From Stigonema ocellatum SAG 48.90 = DSM 106950 (GTDB lineage Bacteria; Cyanobacteriota; Cyanobacteriia; Cyanobacteriales; Nostocaceae): a stretch of DNA of 64,000 nt. A program made the position numbers and the translations under genes. Location: positions 1-64,000 of the forward strand of contig JADQBA010000012.1 in the NCBI GenBank assembly GCA_016903675.1, given 5' to 3'. Shown one piece after another: positions 15,398-24,132 of this stretch; positions within the stretch are counted from its first letter, which is position 1; every line of letters begins with the position of its first letter. The notes under the pieces are model-generated. The model made no database searches. It saw only the letters and a list, made by a program, of their open reading frames with translations, and had not been told where the DNA came from.

Positions 15398-17173
15398 TTA
15401 CTCTTCCTCATCAGTACTGGCGTAGTAAAGAAAATCGTCCAATTCCTCTTGCAACTGGGGTAGTTCTGCACTGTCACGAGCCATGGCATTGTCAATTTGG
15501 TCTAACAGGTTTTGCAATTCCTCTGCTTGCTCTTCCTCTAGACTTTCTATTACTTGTTGAGCGCGGGCTAAAAGCGCCGCCAGATCTGGAGAGATTTTTG
15601 CATCATCGGTTACGACCTGTGAGGATATTTCAATTGTTTCATCACTTTCAAACAATGCTTCTAATTCTGCCCTAGCCTGCTTCAACTCATGGCTGGAAAG
15701 TCGCTGTATACTAGTATTACTCACCACTAGCGTTCCTTGCTGCCCTTTACCTTTCTCCGTGGTGGTGACAGTGAGAATGCCACTGAGGTCAAAATCAAAG
15801 TGAACCTCAACCTGAATGCTTCCTGCTGGTTTGGGTGGTAAGTTTTCAACCTTAAAAGAACCCAAGGGGACATTTTCTTCAGCGATCGCATTTTCTCCCT
15901 GAAAAACTTCGATTTCCACCGCTTCTTGATTGTCCAATAAAGTGGAATAAACCTGAGAGCGAGAGACGGGAACAACACTATTGCGGGGAATAATGACGCT
16001 AAAATATCCAGGCATAATTCCCACTGGCGTATTCACTGCTGCCGCAATACCTAGGGAATGGGGAATCACATCCACGAGAATGGCATCCACTGATTCACCC
16101 ACCAGCACCCCAGCCTGCAAAGCTGCTCCCAAAGCCACACAAAGGTCAGGTTGAATCCCATCGGTAGGGACTTGTCCCAGATGCTGCTCGATCATTTGTT
16201 GCACTAGAGGAATGCGTGTTGAACCACCCACCAGGATAATGCGGTCAATCTGGTCTGGTTTAAGGTTAGCATCTGCCAGCGCTCGGTCAATTGCCTCTAA
16301 GGTTTGTGCCAATAGCGGGCGGATGAGCTGTTCAAAATCTGCTCGCGCCACTTCTGCCTCCAGATGCAATGCGGTCTTACCCTTACTTCCCAAAAACGCC
16401 TCCCGCACTGTGGCAAAGGCGTGGGTACTCATCTCCATTTTTAACTCCTCCGCTGCTCGCAGCAGACGTGCCTGAGTTACTGCATCATCTGGCACATCCA
16501 CACCATGCTCTTTGCGGAACATACTCGCCAGATGGAGTTGCAAAAGCCTGTCAAAATCATCTCCACCCAAGCGGTTGTTGCCGTGACTAGCTAGTACTTC
16601 GGTGACCTCACCTGTAATTTCAACGACTGAAACATCAAAAGTACCGCCTCCCAAGTCATAAACCAAAACTCGTTCCGTATCGTCCGATCGCAGGTCATAA
16701 GCTAAAGCCGCAGCAGTTGGTTCGTTGATAATTTGCAGTACCTCAAAACCAGCTATCTCACCAGCAGTTTTAGTTGCCTGCCGTTGAGCATCCGTAAAGT
16801 ACGCTGGAACAGTAATCACTGCTTGGGTAACAGTTTCTCCCAAAGCATTCTCAGCCCGTTGTTTGAGAGCACGGAGAATAATGGCAGAAATTTCATGGGG
16901 TAAGTATTCGCGAGTCTCCTCCACACCAGCGCCTAAAGTGGTTTTGTGGTCAGTTCCCATCCAGCGCTTAATTGACTTCACAGTGCGCTCAGGAGCTGCT
17001 GCATACTGACGAAGTGCTTCTCGTCCCACCAAAAGTTTACCCGTATCGCTAAACCCCACACACGAAGGCAAAATCAAGTCCCCATCTTCTCCAGGCAACA
17101 CCCGTGCCTGTCCATTTTCCACAATCGCCACCTCAGAATTAGTTGTCCCCAAATCAATACCAACTGCTCTCAT
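15398..17173 (-). CDS. Hsp70/DnaK-family protein (cassette B)
   Basis: The 591-residue chaperone has GIDLGTTNSEV at 5-15, VYDLGGGTFDVSV at 171-183 and RIILVGGSTRIPLV at 311-324, all intact. It also has a recognisable substrate-binding beta domain (about 370-500, with DFDLSGILTVT). The C-terminus is acidic and helical (EELDDFLYYASTDEEE). It is about 40 residues shorter than housekeeping DnaK and starts with MRAVGIDLG, closer to the bacterial Hsp70 consensus than the cassette A protein. It sits between a GrpE-like gene upstream and the zinc-ribbon/TPR gene downstream. The C-terminal acidic end could be read by a TPR co-chaperone, which is an inference. Confidence 0.95.
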   Translation of the reverse strand: MRAVGIDLGTTNSEVAIVENGQARVLPGEDGDLILPSCVGFSDTGKLLVGREALRQYAAAPERTVKSIKRWMGTDHKTTLGAGVEETREYLPHEISAIILRALKQRAENALGETVTQAVITVPAYFTDAQRQATKTAGEIAGFEVLQIINEPTAAALAYDLRSDDTERVLVYDLGGGTFDVSVVEITGEVTEVLASHGNNRLGGDDFDRLLQLHLASMFRKEHGVDVPDDAVTQARLLRAAEELKMEMSTHAFATVREAFLGSKGKTALHLEAEVARADFEQLIRPLLAQTLEAIDRALADANLKPDQIDRIILVGGSTRIPLVQQMIEQHLGQVPTDGIQPDLCVALGAALQAGVLVGESVDAILVDVIPHSLGIAAAVNTPVGIMPGYFSVIIPRNSVVPVSRSQVYSTLLDNQEAVEIEVFQGENAIAEENVPLGSFKVENLPPKPAGSIQVEVHFDFDLSGILTVTTTEKGKGQQGTLVVSNTSIQRLSSHELKQARAELEALFESDETIEISSQVVTDDAKISPDLAALLARAQQVIESLEEEQAEELQNLLDQIDNAMARDSAELPQLQEELDDFLYYASTDEEE

Positions 17174-17400
17174 AATTCAAAATTGTTAGTTATTAGTTAT
17201 TAGTTGTTAGTTGTTAGTCGTTAGTTGTTAGGTGTTAGGTGTTAGGTGTTAGTTGTTAGGTGTTAGGTGTTAGTTGTTAGTTGTTAGTTGTTAGTTGTTA
17301 GGTGTTCTACCCCTACACCCCTACACCCCTACACCCCTACACCCCTACACCCCACTCCCCACACCCCACTCCCCACTCCCCACTCCCCACTCCCCACTCC
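17174..17400. repeat. Two tandem repeat tracts (gttag(t/g)t and cccctaca)
   Basis: About 16 copies of a 7-bp gttagtt/gttaggt unit (17186-17300) are followed by 8-bp cccctaca and ccccact units (17305-17400). The stop codon of the GrpE-like gene falls inside the last repeat. The tract separates two genes of one operon. Confidence 0.85.
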
Positions 17401-18159
17401 CTACTCCCCAGTTCCAGAATAGCGGTTCGCCACAATCACCTGTGCTTCTCTAAGGACGCGATCGCCCCATAAATAACCCCGTACTGCTTCCTGGATGACA
17501 GTATTTTCGGCTACATCTGCGCAATCCTTGCGTCCTACAGCATACATTATCTGGGGGTTAAAGGGTTGTCCTTGAGCCTCAATAGGAACAACACGCCGAA
17601 GTCGCAGTACTTGTAGGAGCGATCGCCTGATTAACTCCACTCCCTGTTGATTGCTGGTTAAAATTTCACTTAAAGATGTTTCAGGTAATGACGAAGAAGA
17701 ATCCTTGGCTGCAAACCACTGTCCTAGCTTTCCCCAGAAGCTTTTGTGTTCTGGCAATTTTTGCGATTTTTGGGACTTTAATGCTTCTACTTCCTCTTGC
17801 CAGTGAGCACAAGCGTGATCTAAAGCATCCAGAACACCTAGCAAATCGCGTAGTAGTTTCTCCTGCTGTTGCTCAAATTGGTCTAACGCCTGTTTCTGGT
17901 TCTCGAACAAAAGTTTTTGCAGTTGTTCTTCCTCTTTTTGCAGTTGTTGCAATGCTTGCTGTAGAGCATCTTGAGCGGAACGCAATAATTTACCCTGCTG
18001 CTTAACTTCTTGGCGCAAGGCAATCCATTCTGCCACCATTTGATAGGGGTCAAAGGAATTAGCAATTTCAGGTGGTTCACCCAAATACTCAGGTGGTGTT
18101 TGTTCTGACTGTAAATAATCTATAAATTTTGTAAATAAAGCTTCTTTGTCATTGGTCAT
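17401..18159 (-). CDS. GrpE-like nucleotide exchange factor homologue (cassette B)
   Basis: I start this protein at ATG 18159 (MTNDKEALFTKFIDYL, 252 residues). The frame continues 29 codons upstream, but those encode only the tandem repeat next to the gene. Residues 45-115 form a Gln/Glu-rich coiled coil. Residues 175-245 match the GrpE beta domain (LRLRRVVPIEAQGQPFNP, then AVRGYLWGDRVLREAQVIVA). GrpE releases ADP from Hsp70, and this one probably serves hsp70B, which lies 227 bases downstream. An insertion rich in Lys and Ser (about 125-165) separates coiled coil and tail. The last residues (SGTGE) come from repeat DNA, so the C-terminus seems to have been extended or trimmed by the repeat. 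Confidence 0.85.
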   Translation of the reverse strand: MTNDKEALFTKFIDYLQSEQTPPEYLGEPPEIANSFDPYQMVAEWIALRQEVKQQGKLLRSAQDALQQALQQLQKEEEQLQKLLFENQKQALDQFEQQQEKLLRDLLGVLDALDHACAHWQEEVEALKSQKSQKLPEHKSFWGKLGQWFAAKDSSSSLPETSLSEILTSNQQGVELIRRSLLQVLRLRRVVPIEAQGQPFNPQIMYAVGRKDCADVAENTVIQEAVRGYLWGDRVLREAQVIVANRYSGTGE

Positions 18160-18246
18160 TTGATGTTTGGTGTTTGGTGGTTGATGTTTGGTGTTTGATG
18201 TTTGGTGGTTGATGCCAACCAACAACCAACAGCCAACAATTAACAA
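18160..18246. repeat. Short repeats (ggtgtttgatgttt units)
   Basis: 87 bases of ttggtgtttgatg and aaccaacaacc units lie between the J-like and GrpE-like genes. They explain the spurious N-terminal extension of the latter. Confidence 0.7.
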
Positions 18247-18543
18247 TTAAAATGTGGCACGAATTAAATCATCCAGACTAACTTCTAGTTGAGAGATTGC
18301 TTTTTCTCGCACCTGTTTCAAGACTTCTGGGTCAAGTTCTGCTTGCAGGGGACGCATTTTAAAGAAATCCTCATATTGAGTTGTTTCTTTAAAGCGAAGT
18401 GCCTCGTAAGCTGCCCGAACTGCCTTAAACTCCTCTGGATAAGTATGGGCAGGGAATTCCCGTAGTTTGGCATGATACGCCGCTTTGATTTCGGTGGGGG
18501 TAGATCCGGGAGAAATTCCTAAGCATTCATAGTGGTTAGTCAT
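18247..18543 (-). CDS. Small J-domain-like protein lacking HPD (cassette B)
   Basis: The 98-residue protein consists of a J-like domain and a short tail. The start (NHYECLGISPGSTPTEIKAAY) and the helix III region (EEFKAVRAAYEAL) match J domains well. Where HPD should be, the sequence reads LREFPAHTYPEEF, so the tripeptide is missing. Such proteins usually cannot stimulate Hsp70 ATP hydrolysis and may act as adaptors or competitors. An AGAGGA Shine-Dalgarno sits about 8 bases ahead of the ATG. It follows the TPR gene and precedes the GrpE-like gene. Confidence 0.85.
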   Translation of the reverse strand: MTNHYECLGISPGSTPTEIKAAYHAKLREFPAHTYPEEFKAVRAAYEALRFKETTQYEDFFKMRPLQAELDPEVLKQVREKAISQLEVSLDDLIRATF

Positions 18544-18580
18544 ATAGCAATCCTCTTTAATATCCGAACAAGGCGGACTT

Positions 18581-18600
18581 GGGGGACAAGCCGCTGCGCG
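18581..18600. repeat. Dispersed 20-bp motif, copy 1
   Basis: gggggacaagccgctgcgcg occurs here, between the TPR and J-like genes, and again exactly at 57153-57172. It is an intergenic repeat of unknown function. Confidence 0.7.
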
Positions 18601-18637
18601 AAAATTACAATGTTATTTTTTTTACCTTCTGCCTTCT

Positions 18638-21160
18638 TTAAAATAATTCCTGAAAACCTTTCCTTCTTCTGCCCTTTGGCTTCCTGGAATTTTGTGGTAA
18701 GTTTCCAAAGATAGAGTCTAAGTCTAGCTCATCATCATCATTATCATCATCATCATCATCTACAAAGTTAGGCATACTGTTCAACATCATCTGTTTTAGT
18801 TCCGGAAGCATGCGCTCCAATTCAGCTTTAGGAATTTTGCTACCAAATAATTTCCGGATCATCCCTTCCACTAAGTCATCAATATCTGACAAATTGAGAT
18901 TGTCGAATTTGTCTGGGTCTGGCATAATCGCATGAGTTTCTTGTTCTGAGAGAAACGCCTGTTCTTCCCGAAAAGCTTGTAATGCTTTGGCATCTTGCAG
19001 ACGACGAGCTAATTCAAATCCCTGTTGCTTGAACTGCTCGTAGTTTGGGTGTTCTACAGGATAGGTTGTGGCTCTAGCTAATAGGAGTAGAGGGTTTTGG
19101 GGTTCTCGACGCAGTGCTTCATCAAGGGTAGGTATGAGGGTGGCAATGCAGCCAAAACGACGCACTAGCAACTGAATGTTTGCCAGAGCATTTCCTGGTT
19201 GGGGCATGGTATCGAGGTAGGCACGCAGAGGAACATCTAGTTTTTGGGGATTACCTTCTTTGACGGCTAAAACAACAAGATGAGCTACTTTGGCTTCTGG
19301 ATGTTCTGCTGATAGACCGAACAGCTTTTGAACATACTGATTTGTTAAAGCTGCGATGCCTTTTTCGCGTTTGGCGAATAGGTGGAGAGAAAGAGCGATC
19401 GCTTGCAATACGGGAATTTGCTCATTTCCAGTTAATTTTTGGAGGAGAGTCTCCCATGAGTGGGCTGCTGCTACCTGGTTTAACGAAACTCGACCGCCAG
19501 AGGTGGGGGATCCCTGTACTGCATTGACAAAAATGCGACACGCATCCAAAGCCGGATCTTTTTGATCTCCTCTGTGCACCAGATGGCTAAAGAAGGGATA
19601 ACTCAGCGTTGAAAGAGCTTCCACCCAGGGCAATGTCTCCACCTCAGTATCTACACTGACATCACCAAAGTACTTGCCAAAGCGGCGACGCGCTTCATTG
19701 CGTCCCTGCTTGTCTTCTAATTCGTCCCAACATCTGAGCAAAATACCGTAAACTTCTTCATATCGACACCCACCTTCGATTGCCTGGGTGAGCAGTGCGA
19801 TTGCTTCTTGATAATTTTCTTGTGAGGCAGCAACTAGTCCCTTGCGTCCTTGGACCTCTGGAGATGTGGGACAGATGCGTTCTGCCTGTTGCACAGAGGA
19901 GAAAGCTGCGCGATCGCGATCCAATGCCATATAAGCATCTGCCATGCGGCAGTGGATATGAGCTTGGGTTAGTTTCAATCGCTCCGTTGGCCATTCCTGG
20001 GGATTTTGTTTGCCTTCTTGCTCTAACCACTTCAACAAACGGGTTAACAGACGTTGACGTTCTTGATTAGAATCATTAACTTCCAATACTTCTAACAGGT
20101 TGACTGCTAGTTGCGGGTTAAAGGGTTGTTCTGTCAACAATGGCTGCCAGAACAGTTCGACACATTCTATTTCTCCTTGGGTAAGTGCCTGTTGACCTGC
20201 TAGGGTAAACAGCGCTGGACGAAGACGCTCTAGTTCTTTTAAGCGAGTGGAACGCCTCACCATCTCCAGCAGCATATGCGCGGCATCATGGTAATTCTCC
20301 TGGTCAATCTGTTGCAAGATTGCCATGACCGTCAATGCCTCTTGGGTTTCCTTATCTTCCCGTTCTAGATTTTCGGGTTCCAGGGATGGAAGTCCAGTCA
20401 ATGCAAGCTGGAAATTAGCTAACCGCTCTAAAATTGGATGTTCTAAGTACTTTGGTTTGCCATGGGTTAATCCGGATAACTGCTCGGATAATTGCAACCC
20501 CAAAATACTAGCGGCTGCATCCCAATTACTGTTCGCTTGCTGGGTGTAAGCAATCCAAGCAATGGGCACATCTCCCGGTGTCGTTGGACGCTTAATTTTC
20601 TCAAAAGATGTCAAAGCTGCTGCCCATTGTCCATTTTTCAGGGCAAGAGTGCCCTGCACCCAGTGGAGTTGGGTGGTGCTAAACCGTTTGGATTGTTGGT
20701 TGATTAACTGCTCAACTGTGGCAGTATCTCCCTTGAGTAACAGGAGTTTGAGATAACAGATGTTGTAGTCTTTGGTCAGGGTGTCGGCAACAAAAGCATC
20801 ACGGAGCAAATTAACAGCTGCATCCAATTGATTTAACTCCAGCAGACACTTAGCTTGCCAGTAGTGAACTTCACCAACCAGACCCAATTCTAGAGCACGC
20901 TTGAAGGATTTTTCTGCCTGTTTGAGATCTTGCTTTTTAAATTCCTGCTGACCCCGCAGCAACCAAATCTCTGATTCAAAGGGAGTGAATTCAATATTTG
21001 GGTGCGATCGCTGAATTTTTTTAATTTCTTCCAATGCCTGACGATATTTTTTCTGCTTCAGCAATTCTTGCAGTTGCATCTCAAAGGAATTTTCAGCAAG
21101 TTTTGGCTCTGTGCTGGAGACACGCTTTTGTGAGGGCTGTTTGGACTGATGTTTAGCCAC
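18638..21160 (-). CDS. Large TPR protein with acidic C-terminal segment (cassette B)
   Basis: I chose the GTG at 21160 because AGGAGG lies 8 bases upstream and the product starts VAKHQSKQPSQKR. An ATG 20 codons further up lacks such a site. The 840-residue protein is built of TPR-like helix pairs, for example KYRQALEEIKKIQRSHPN near the start and LRGQQEFKKQDLKQAEKSFKRALELG after it. Near the C-terminus is a run of aspartates (DDDDDDNDDDELDLDSIF) and then a basic end (KPKGRRRKGFQELF). No signal peptide is visible. It heads the operon continuing into the J-like, GrpE-like, Hsp70 and zinc-ribbon genes. It is probably a scaffold or client-binding subunit; the exact role is unknown. Confidence 0.88.
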   Translation of the reverse strand: MAKHQSKQPSQKRVSSTEPKLAENSFEMQLQELLKQKKYRQALEEIKKIQRSHPNIEFTPFESEIWLLRGQQEFKKQDLKQAEKSFKRALELGLVGEVHYWQAKCLLELNQLDAAVNLLRDAFVADTLTKDYNICYLKLLLLKGDTATVEQLINQQSKRFSTTQLHWVQGTLALKNGQWAAALTSFEKIKRPTTPGDVPIAWIAYTQQANSNWDAAASILGLQLSEQLSGLTHGKPKYLEHPILERLANFQLALTGLPSLEPENLEREDKETQEALTVMAILQQIDQENYHDAAHMLLEMVRRSTRLKELERLRPALFTLAGQQALTQGEIECVELFWQPLLTEQPFNPQLAVNLLEVLEVNDSNQERQRLLTRLLKWLEQEGKQNPQEWPTERLKLTQAHIHCRMADAYMALDRDRAAFSSVQQAERICPTSPEVQGRKGLVAASQENYQEAIALLTQAIEGGCRYEEVYGILLRCWDELEDKQGRNEARRRFGKYFGDVSVDTEVETLPWVEALSTLSYPFFSHLVHRGDQKDPALDACRIFVNAVQGSPTSGGRVSLNQVAAAHSWETLLQKLTGNEQIPVLQAIALSLHLFAKREKGIAALTNQYVQKLFGLSAEHPEAKVAHLVVLAVKEGNPQKLDVPLRAYLDTMPQPGNALANIQLLVRRFGCIATLIPTLDEALRREPQNPLLLLARATTYPVEHPNYEQFKQQGFELARRLQDAKALQAFREEQAFLSEQETHAIMPDPDKFDNLNLSDIDDLVEGMIRKLFGSKIPKAELERMLPELKQMMLNSMPNFVDDDDDDNDDDELDLDSIFGNLPQNSRKPKGRRRKGFQELF

Positions 21161-21401
21161 TGGGCTTTCCTCCTGATTGTTTTCCGGTTTCCCTCTCGTA
21201 GGAAAGGGTGGCTGTAACAATTCACTTCGTTTATATTAATGTATCAATCACATTAATTTTACCAGGCTGAATATGGATTAGAGTTACTTAGCTAACAACC
21301 GTTACCTTTTCAGGTTACATCTTCCTTGTAAATAAGTAATTTTACTTATACAGTCTAACCCAATACGCTTTAGTTGTATACAACCTTTTCGTAATTAGGA
21401 A

Positions 21402-22007
21402 TTACGAATTTTGCCTCAGCCCAGTTTCTGTACACACCCCTAATAACTTTTTATCCCAAGGTTCAATAGGTAGCTCTTGCACATAGGCAAATTCAAACAC
21501 AATGCCTATGGTAGGCTTTTTTGCGCACTCAGGGGAACTAAGGGCGCGATCGTAATATCCTCCACCATAACCTAAGCGATATCCTTGATAATCACAAGCA
21601 ACACTGGGGACGAGAATCAAATCTACTTCTAGTGGAGTGATGGTTGGAGCTGAGGGTAATGGTTCTGTAATACCATAAGTCCCGGTTTTTACAGCGTCGT
21701 TAGGTGTCCAGATATGCCAACAAAGGGAGTTATCAACGCACCTCGGAAAACCCCAAATTTTTGTGGGCTGGGCATCTTGACTGCCCTGAGTGGGAGTATC
21801 TGTAAATAGCGGACTCATATCCGGTTCTTGGCGAAAGCTGAAATAAGCGAGGATTGTTTTTGCCTCTTTAAACTTGTCTGAGGTTAAAAGCTGTGTGCAG
21901 ATGCGATCGCTATGCAGTCTCCACTCTGCTACTGTCATGGATTGACGTTTTTTGAGAAGCGATCGACGTAGTTCTTTTTTCTGTAGTTGATGATCAACTT
22001 TGTGCAT
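21402..22007 (-). CDS. 5-formyltetrahydrofolate cyclo-ligase
   Basis: The enzyme converts 5-formyl-THF to 5,10-methenyl-THF with ATP, returning a storage or inhibitory folate to the one-carbon pool. The 201-residue protein starts at ATG 22007 (MHKVDHQLQKKELRRSLL). The frame goes on 31 codons upstream through repeat-like sequence and is not used. Hallmarks are the basic N-terminal helix (KKELRRSLLKKRQ), the FSFRQEPDM stretch and the substrate-binding YGGGYYDR near residue 155. The length is normal for the family. It stands alone; the next gene upstream diverges. Confidence 0.95.
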   Translation of the reverse strand: MHKVDHQLQKKELRRSLLKKRQSMTVAEWRLHSDRICTQLLTSDKFKEAKTILAYFSFRQEPDMSPLFTDTPTQGSQDAQPTKIWGFPRCVDNSLCWHIWTPNDAVKTGTYGITEPLPSAPTITPLEVDLILVPSVACDYQGYRLGYGGGYYDRALSSPECAKKPTIGIVFEFAYVQELPIEPWDKKLLGVCTETGLRQNS

Positions 22008-22359
22008 TTGTTTAGTATTAAGGGTGTGGGGGGTAATTACGGGTGTAAGGGTGTGGGAGGAATGCCTTGCTGCGCCGCCTGTGGGTCGCTCCTGACACAC
22101 ACTGTAATTTTAAGTATTACGAATGCAATACAGGGAAGGAGATCAAGTGCAATTTTTTAAAGAATTGGTATAAACTTTAATTTAAACTATGGTTTTTTTA
22201 TGACATCTTTAAATAAAAAACTAAATAAAACCATTATTAAGTCTAAAATTCAAGTGTTTATACTTAAAAAAGCCAAAAAACATAATATAAGTTTCTAAGC
22301 GTCAAATCTTGCACCACTTGGCTCCCTGCATTCTCAGCCAGAGGCTGGGTTTGAAATTT
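22008..22359. other. Divergent intergenic region
   Basis: Between the folate gene (minus) and the GT39-like gene (plus) lie about 350 bases. The first 80 are repeat-like (gggtgtggg units). The rest is AT-rich and probably holds both promoters. A TTG-initiated extension of the downstream gene from 22309 is possible but unlikely. Confidence 0.4.
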
Positions 22360-23943
22360 ATGGTAACTTCTAATCTCAAACCTTTACAAAAGGTGAATGA
22401 TATTTATCTGCTCAGCAGTCTGATGTTGATTGGTTTGCTGTTACGTCTACCCGGTCTGGGTGTAGGTCTGTGGCGAGATGAAGCATCTACTTATTTTGAT
22501 GCGCTGCCGACCAATGTGGCGGAATTGATGAAGACAGTTATTGACAGCGAACTGAATCCCCCTGGCTTTTATCTGATCATGCACCAATGGATGGAATGGT
22601 TTGGAGCGGGGGATGTAGTGTTTAAAGTGCCTGCGTTGATTTTTGGTTTATTGCTAATTCTTGCTACTTATGTGCTAGGTCGGGTAGCTAGCACACCTAG
22701 GGCTGGAGTGATTGCGGCTAGCTTCGTTACTTTTACCCCGTCGGCTGTGGAGTATTCTCAGGAGGCTAGACCGTACAGTCTAACGGCTCTACTGTGCTGT
22801 TTGGTAGTACTTATGTATTGTCAAGCTCTTGTTAGTAAACACCAAACATGGTACTTAATCGGCTTTGTACTTTGTACAGTTCTGCTGCTCTATGTTCAGT
22901 ATACAGGTCTGCTACTAGTTGGTAGTTTGGCGATCACGACTCTGTGCCTACTGTGGCGTGGTACGGCAAATGTCCGGCTGATGCCTTTTGCGATTGCTTT
23001 CGGGATCATCTTTTTGTTATTTACGCCGTGGCTGCCAGTTTTCTTAACTCACTTGCACACAGGCACTCCCTGGGTCACGAAAGAACCTTGGTTTCTCAGA
23101 TCTCAATTGTTCTTCTTTGACATCGCTGATACTATACCCGTAAGCAAGGGTGGAAGTGTTGGGGGATTTTTTGTCTTGTGTGCCTTGGGTCTGGGAGCGA
23201 AGCAGTTCTTTTCTCGGGCTGGGAGTATGCGGCTTAGTCCATCTACTGTTACCCTGGCTATGTGCTTTGTGATACCCATCTTTATGGAGGCAGCCCTTTC
23301 CTACTCTGTTAAGCGATATATGTTCCCCTTTGTACCCATTGCCTGGGTACTTTATGGCAGTTGGTTAATTGCTGTCTTCCAGCACATTGATCGCCTTTGG
23401 ACTAGCCAGTGGAAGAAGTTGAGTCAGCGGGTAGCCGTTGTGTTGCTGATGGTCTGGCTGGTATTACCAAATTCAATAACTGCTCTGTCTTTAGGGAACA
23501 GCGATAAATCGGGGATAAGGACACTAGCAGCAGAATGGGCACAAAAGCATCAGGAAAATACGATTTACGTTGTGAATCCTGACTATTTGGGTCCTACGGC
23601 TGGATACTACTTCAAGCAGCACGCAGTTGAATTACACGGCTTTGCTCGCTGGGACAACCCAGAGATATTCAGTCCTCAAGGCTATGTACAAATATGGGAC
23701 AGACCAACATTGGTATCAGATATAGAACAGCAGATCCGGGATAAGACAATGAAGGGTTACCGAAAGTTAGCGCTGATCCACCAGAGTGGAGTCTTAAAGG
23801 ATTATGGGGAAATGAAATATAGTCAAACTCAGCTTTTTTTGTCTAGATTAAAACAAACCTATCCATTGCTAGAAACAAAGGACTACCCTGGTAGTCAAGA
23901 ACCTGTGACTCTTTACGTGTTTACACTTACAAAGAAATTATGA
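22360..23943 (+). CDS. GT39-like integral-membrane glycosyltransferase (PMT/ArnT type)
   Basis: The 527-residue polytopic protein has about ten hydrophobic helices in the first 370 residues and a soluble, probably periplasmic C-terminal part. The first loop carries R39-D40-E41 (LWRDEASTYFDAL), the acidic pair conserved in dolichyl- or polyprenyl-phosphate-sugar-dependent transferases. LNPPGFYLIMHQWM follows, as in the GT39/ArnT-like superfamily. It probably transfers a sugar from a polyprenyl-phosphate donor to a lipid, glycan or protein outside the membrane; donor and acceptor are unknown. The ATG at 22360 fits the hydrophobic start. It borders the polysaccharide locus but is transcribed the opposite way. 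Confidence 0.82.
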   Translation: MVTSNLKPLQKVNDIYLLSSLMLIGLLLRLPGLGVGLWRDEASTYFDALPTNVAELMKTVIDSELNPPGFYLIMHQWMEWFGAGDVVFKVPALIFGLLLILATYVLGRVASTPRAGVIAASFVTFTPSAVEYSQEARPYSLTALLCCLVVLMYCQALVSKHQTWYLIGFVLCTVLLLYVQYTGLLLVGSLAITTLCLLWRGTANVRLMPFAIAFGIIFLLFTPWLPVFLTHLHTGTPWVTKEPWFLRSQLFFFDIADTIPVSKGGSVGGFFVLCALGLGAKQFFSRAGSMRLSPSTVTLAMCFVIPIFMEAALSYSVKRYMFPFVPIAWVLYGSWLIAVFQHIDRLWTSQWKKLSQRVAVVLLMVWLVLPNSITALSLGNSDKSGIRTLAAEWAQKHQENTIYVVNPDYLGPTAGYYFKQHAVELHGFARWDNPEIFSPQGYVQIWDRPTLVSDIEQQIRDKTMKGYRKLALIHQSGVLKDYGEMKYSQTQLFLSRLKQTYPLLETKDYPGSQEPVTLYVFTLTKKL

Positions 23944-24132
23944 ATTATGAATGATGAAAAAATTCATAATTTGTTTTTCAGGGGGCTTATGAATTATAAT
24001 GCTCAAAAAACTTATTTCATAATTCATCATTTGTTTTCCAGACGGCTTGTTTAAGCTACAGAAAGATGAATGATGAAAATTCTGAAAAAAACTCATTTCA
24101 TAATTCATAATTCATAATTCATAATTTGTTTC
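23944..24132. repeat. AT-rich repeats (cataattcataatt units)
   Basis: Several copies of gaattatgaat and its inverse cataattcat occur, including two blocks sharing ttcataatt(c)at(aa)ttgttttccag. A related tract lies at about 30146-30195. This is an intergenic repeat between two convergent genes and could form hairpins that act as a terminator. Confidence 0.65.

Noticed and set aside
17186..17300. CRISPR array
   Set aside because: Repeat units are only 7 bp and directly adjacent, without spacers; no cas genes in the window.
21161..21220. 20-residue N-terminal extension of the cassette B TPR protein
   Set aside because: The GTG at 21160 has a strong AGGAGG site 8 bases upstream; the upstream ATG has none.
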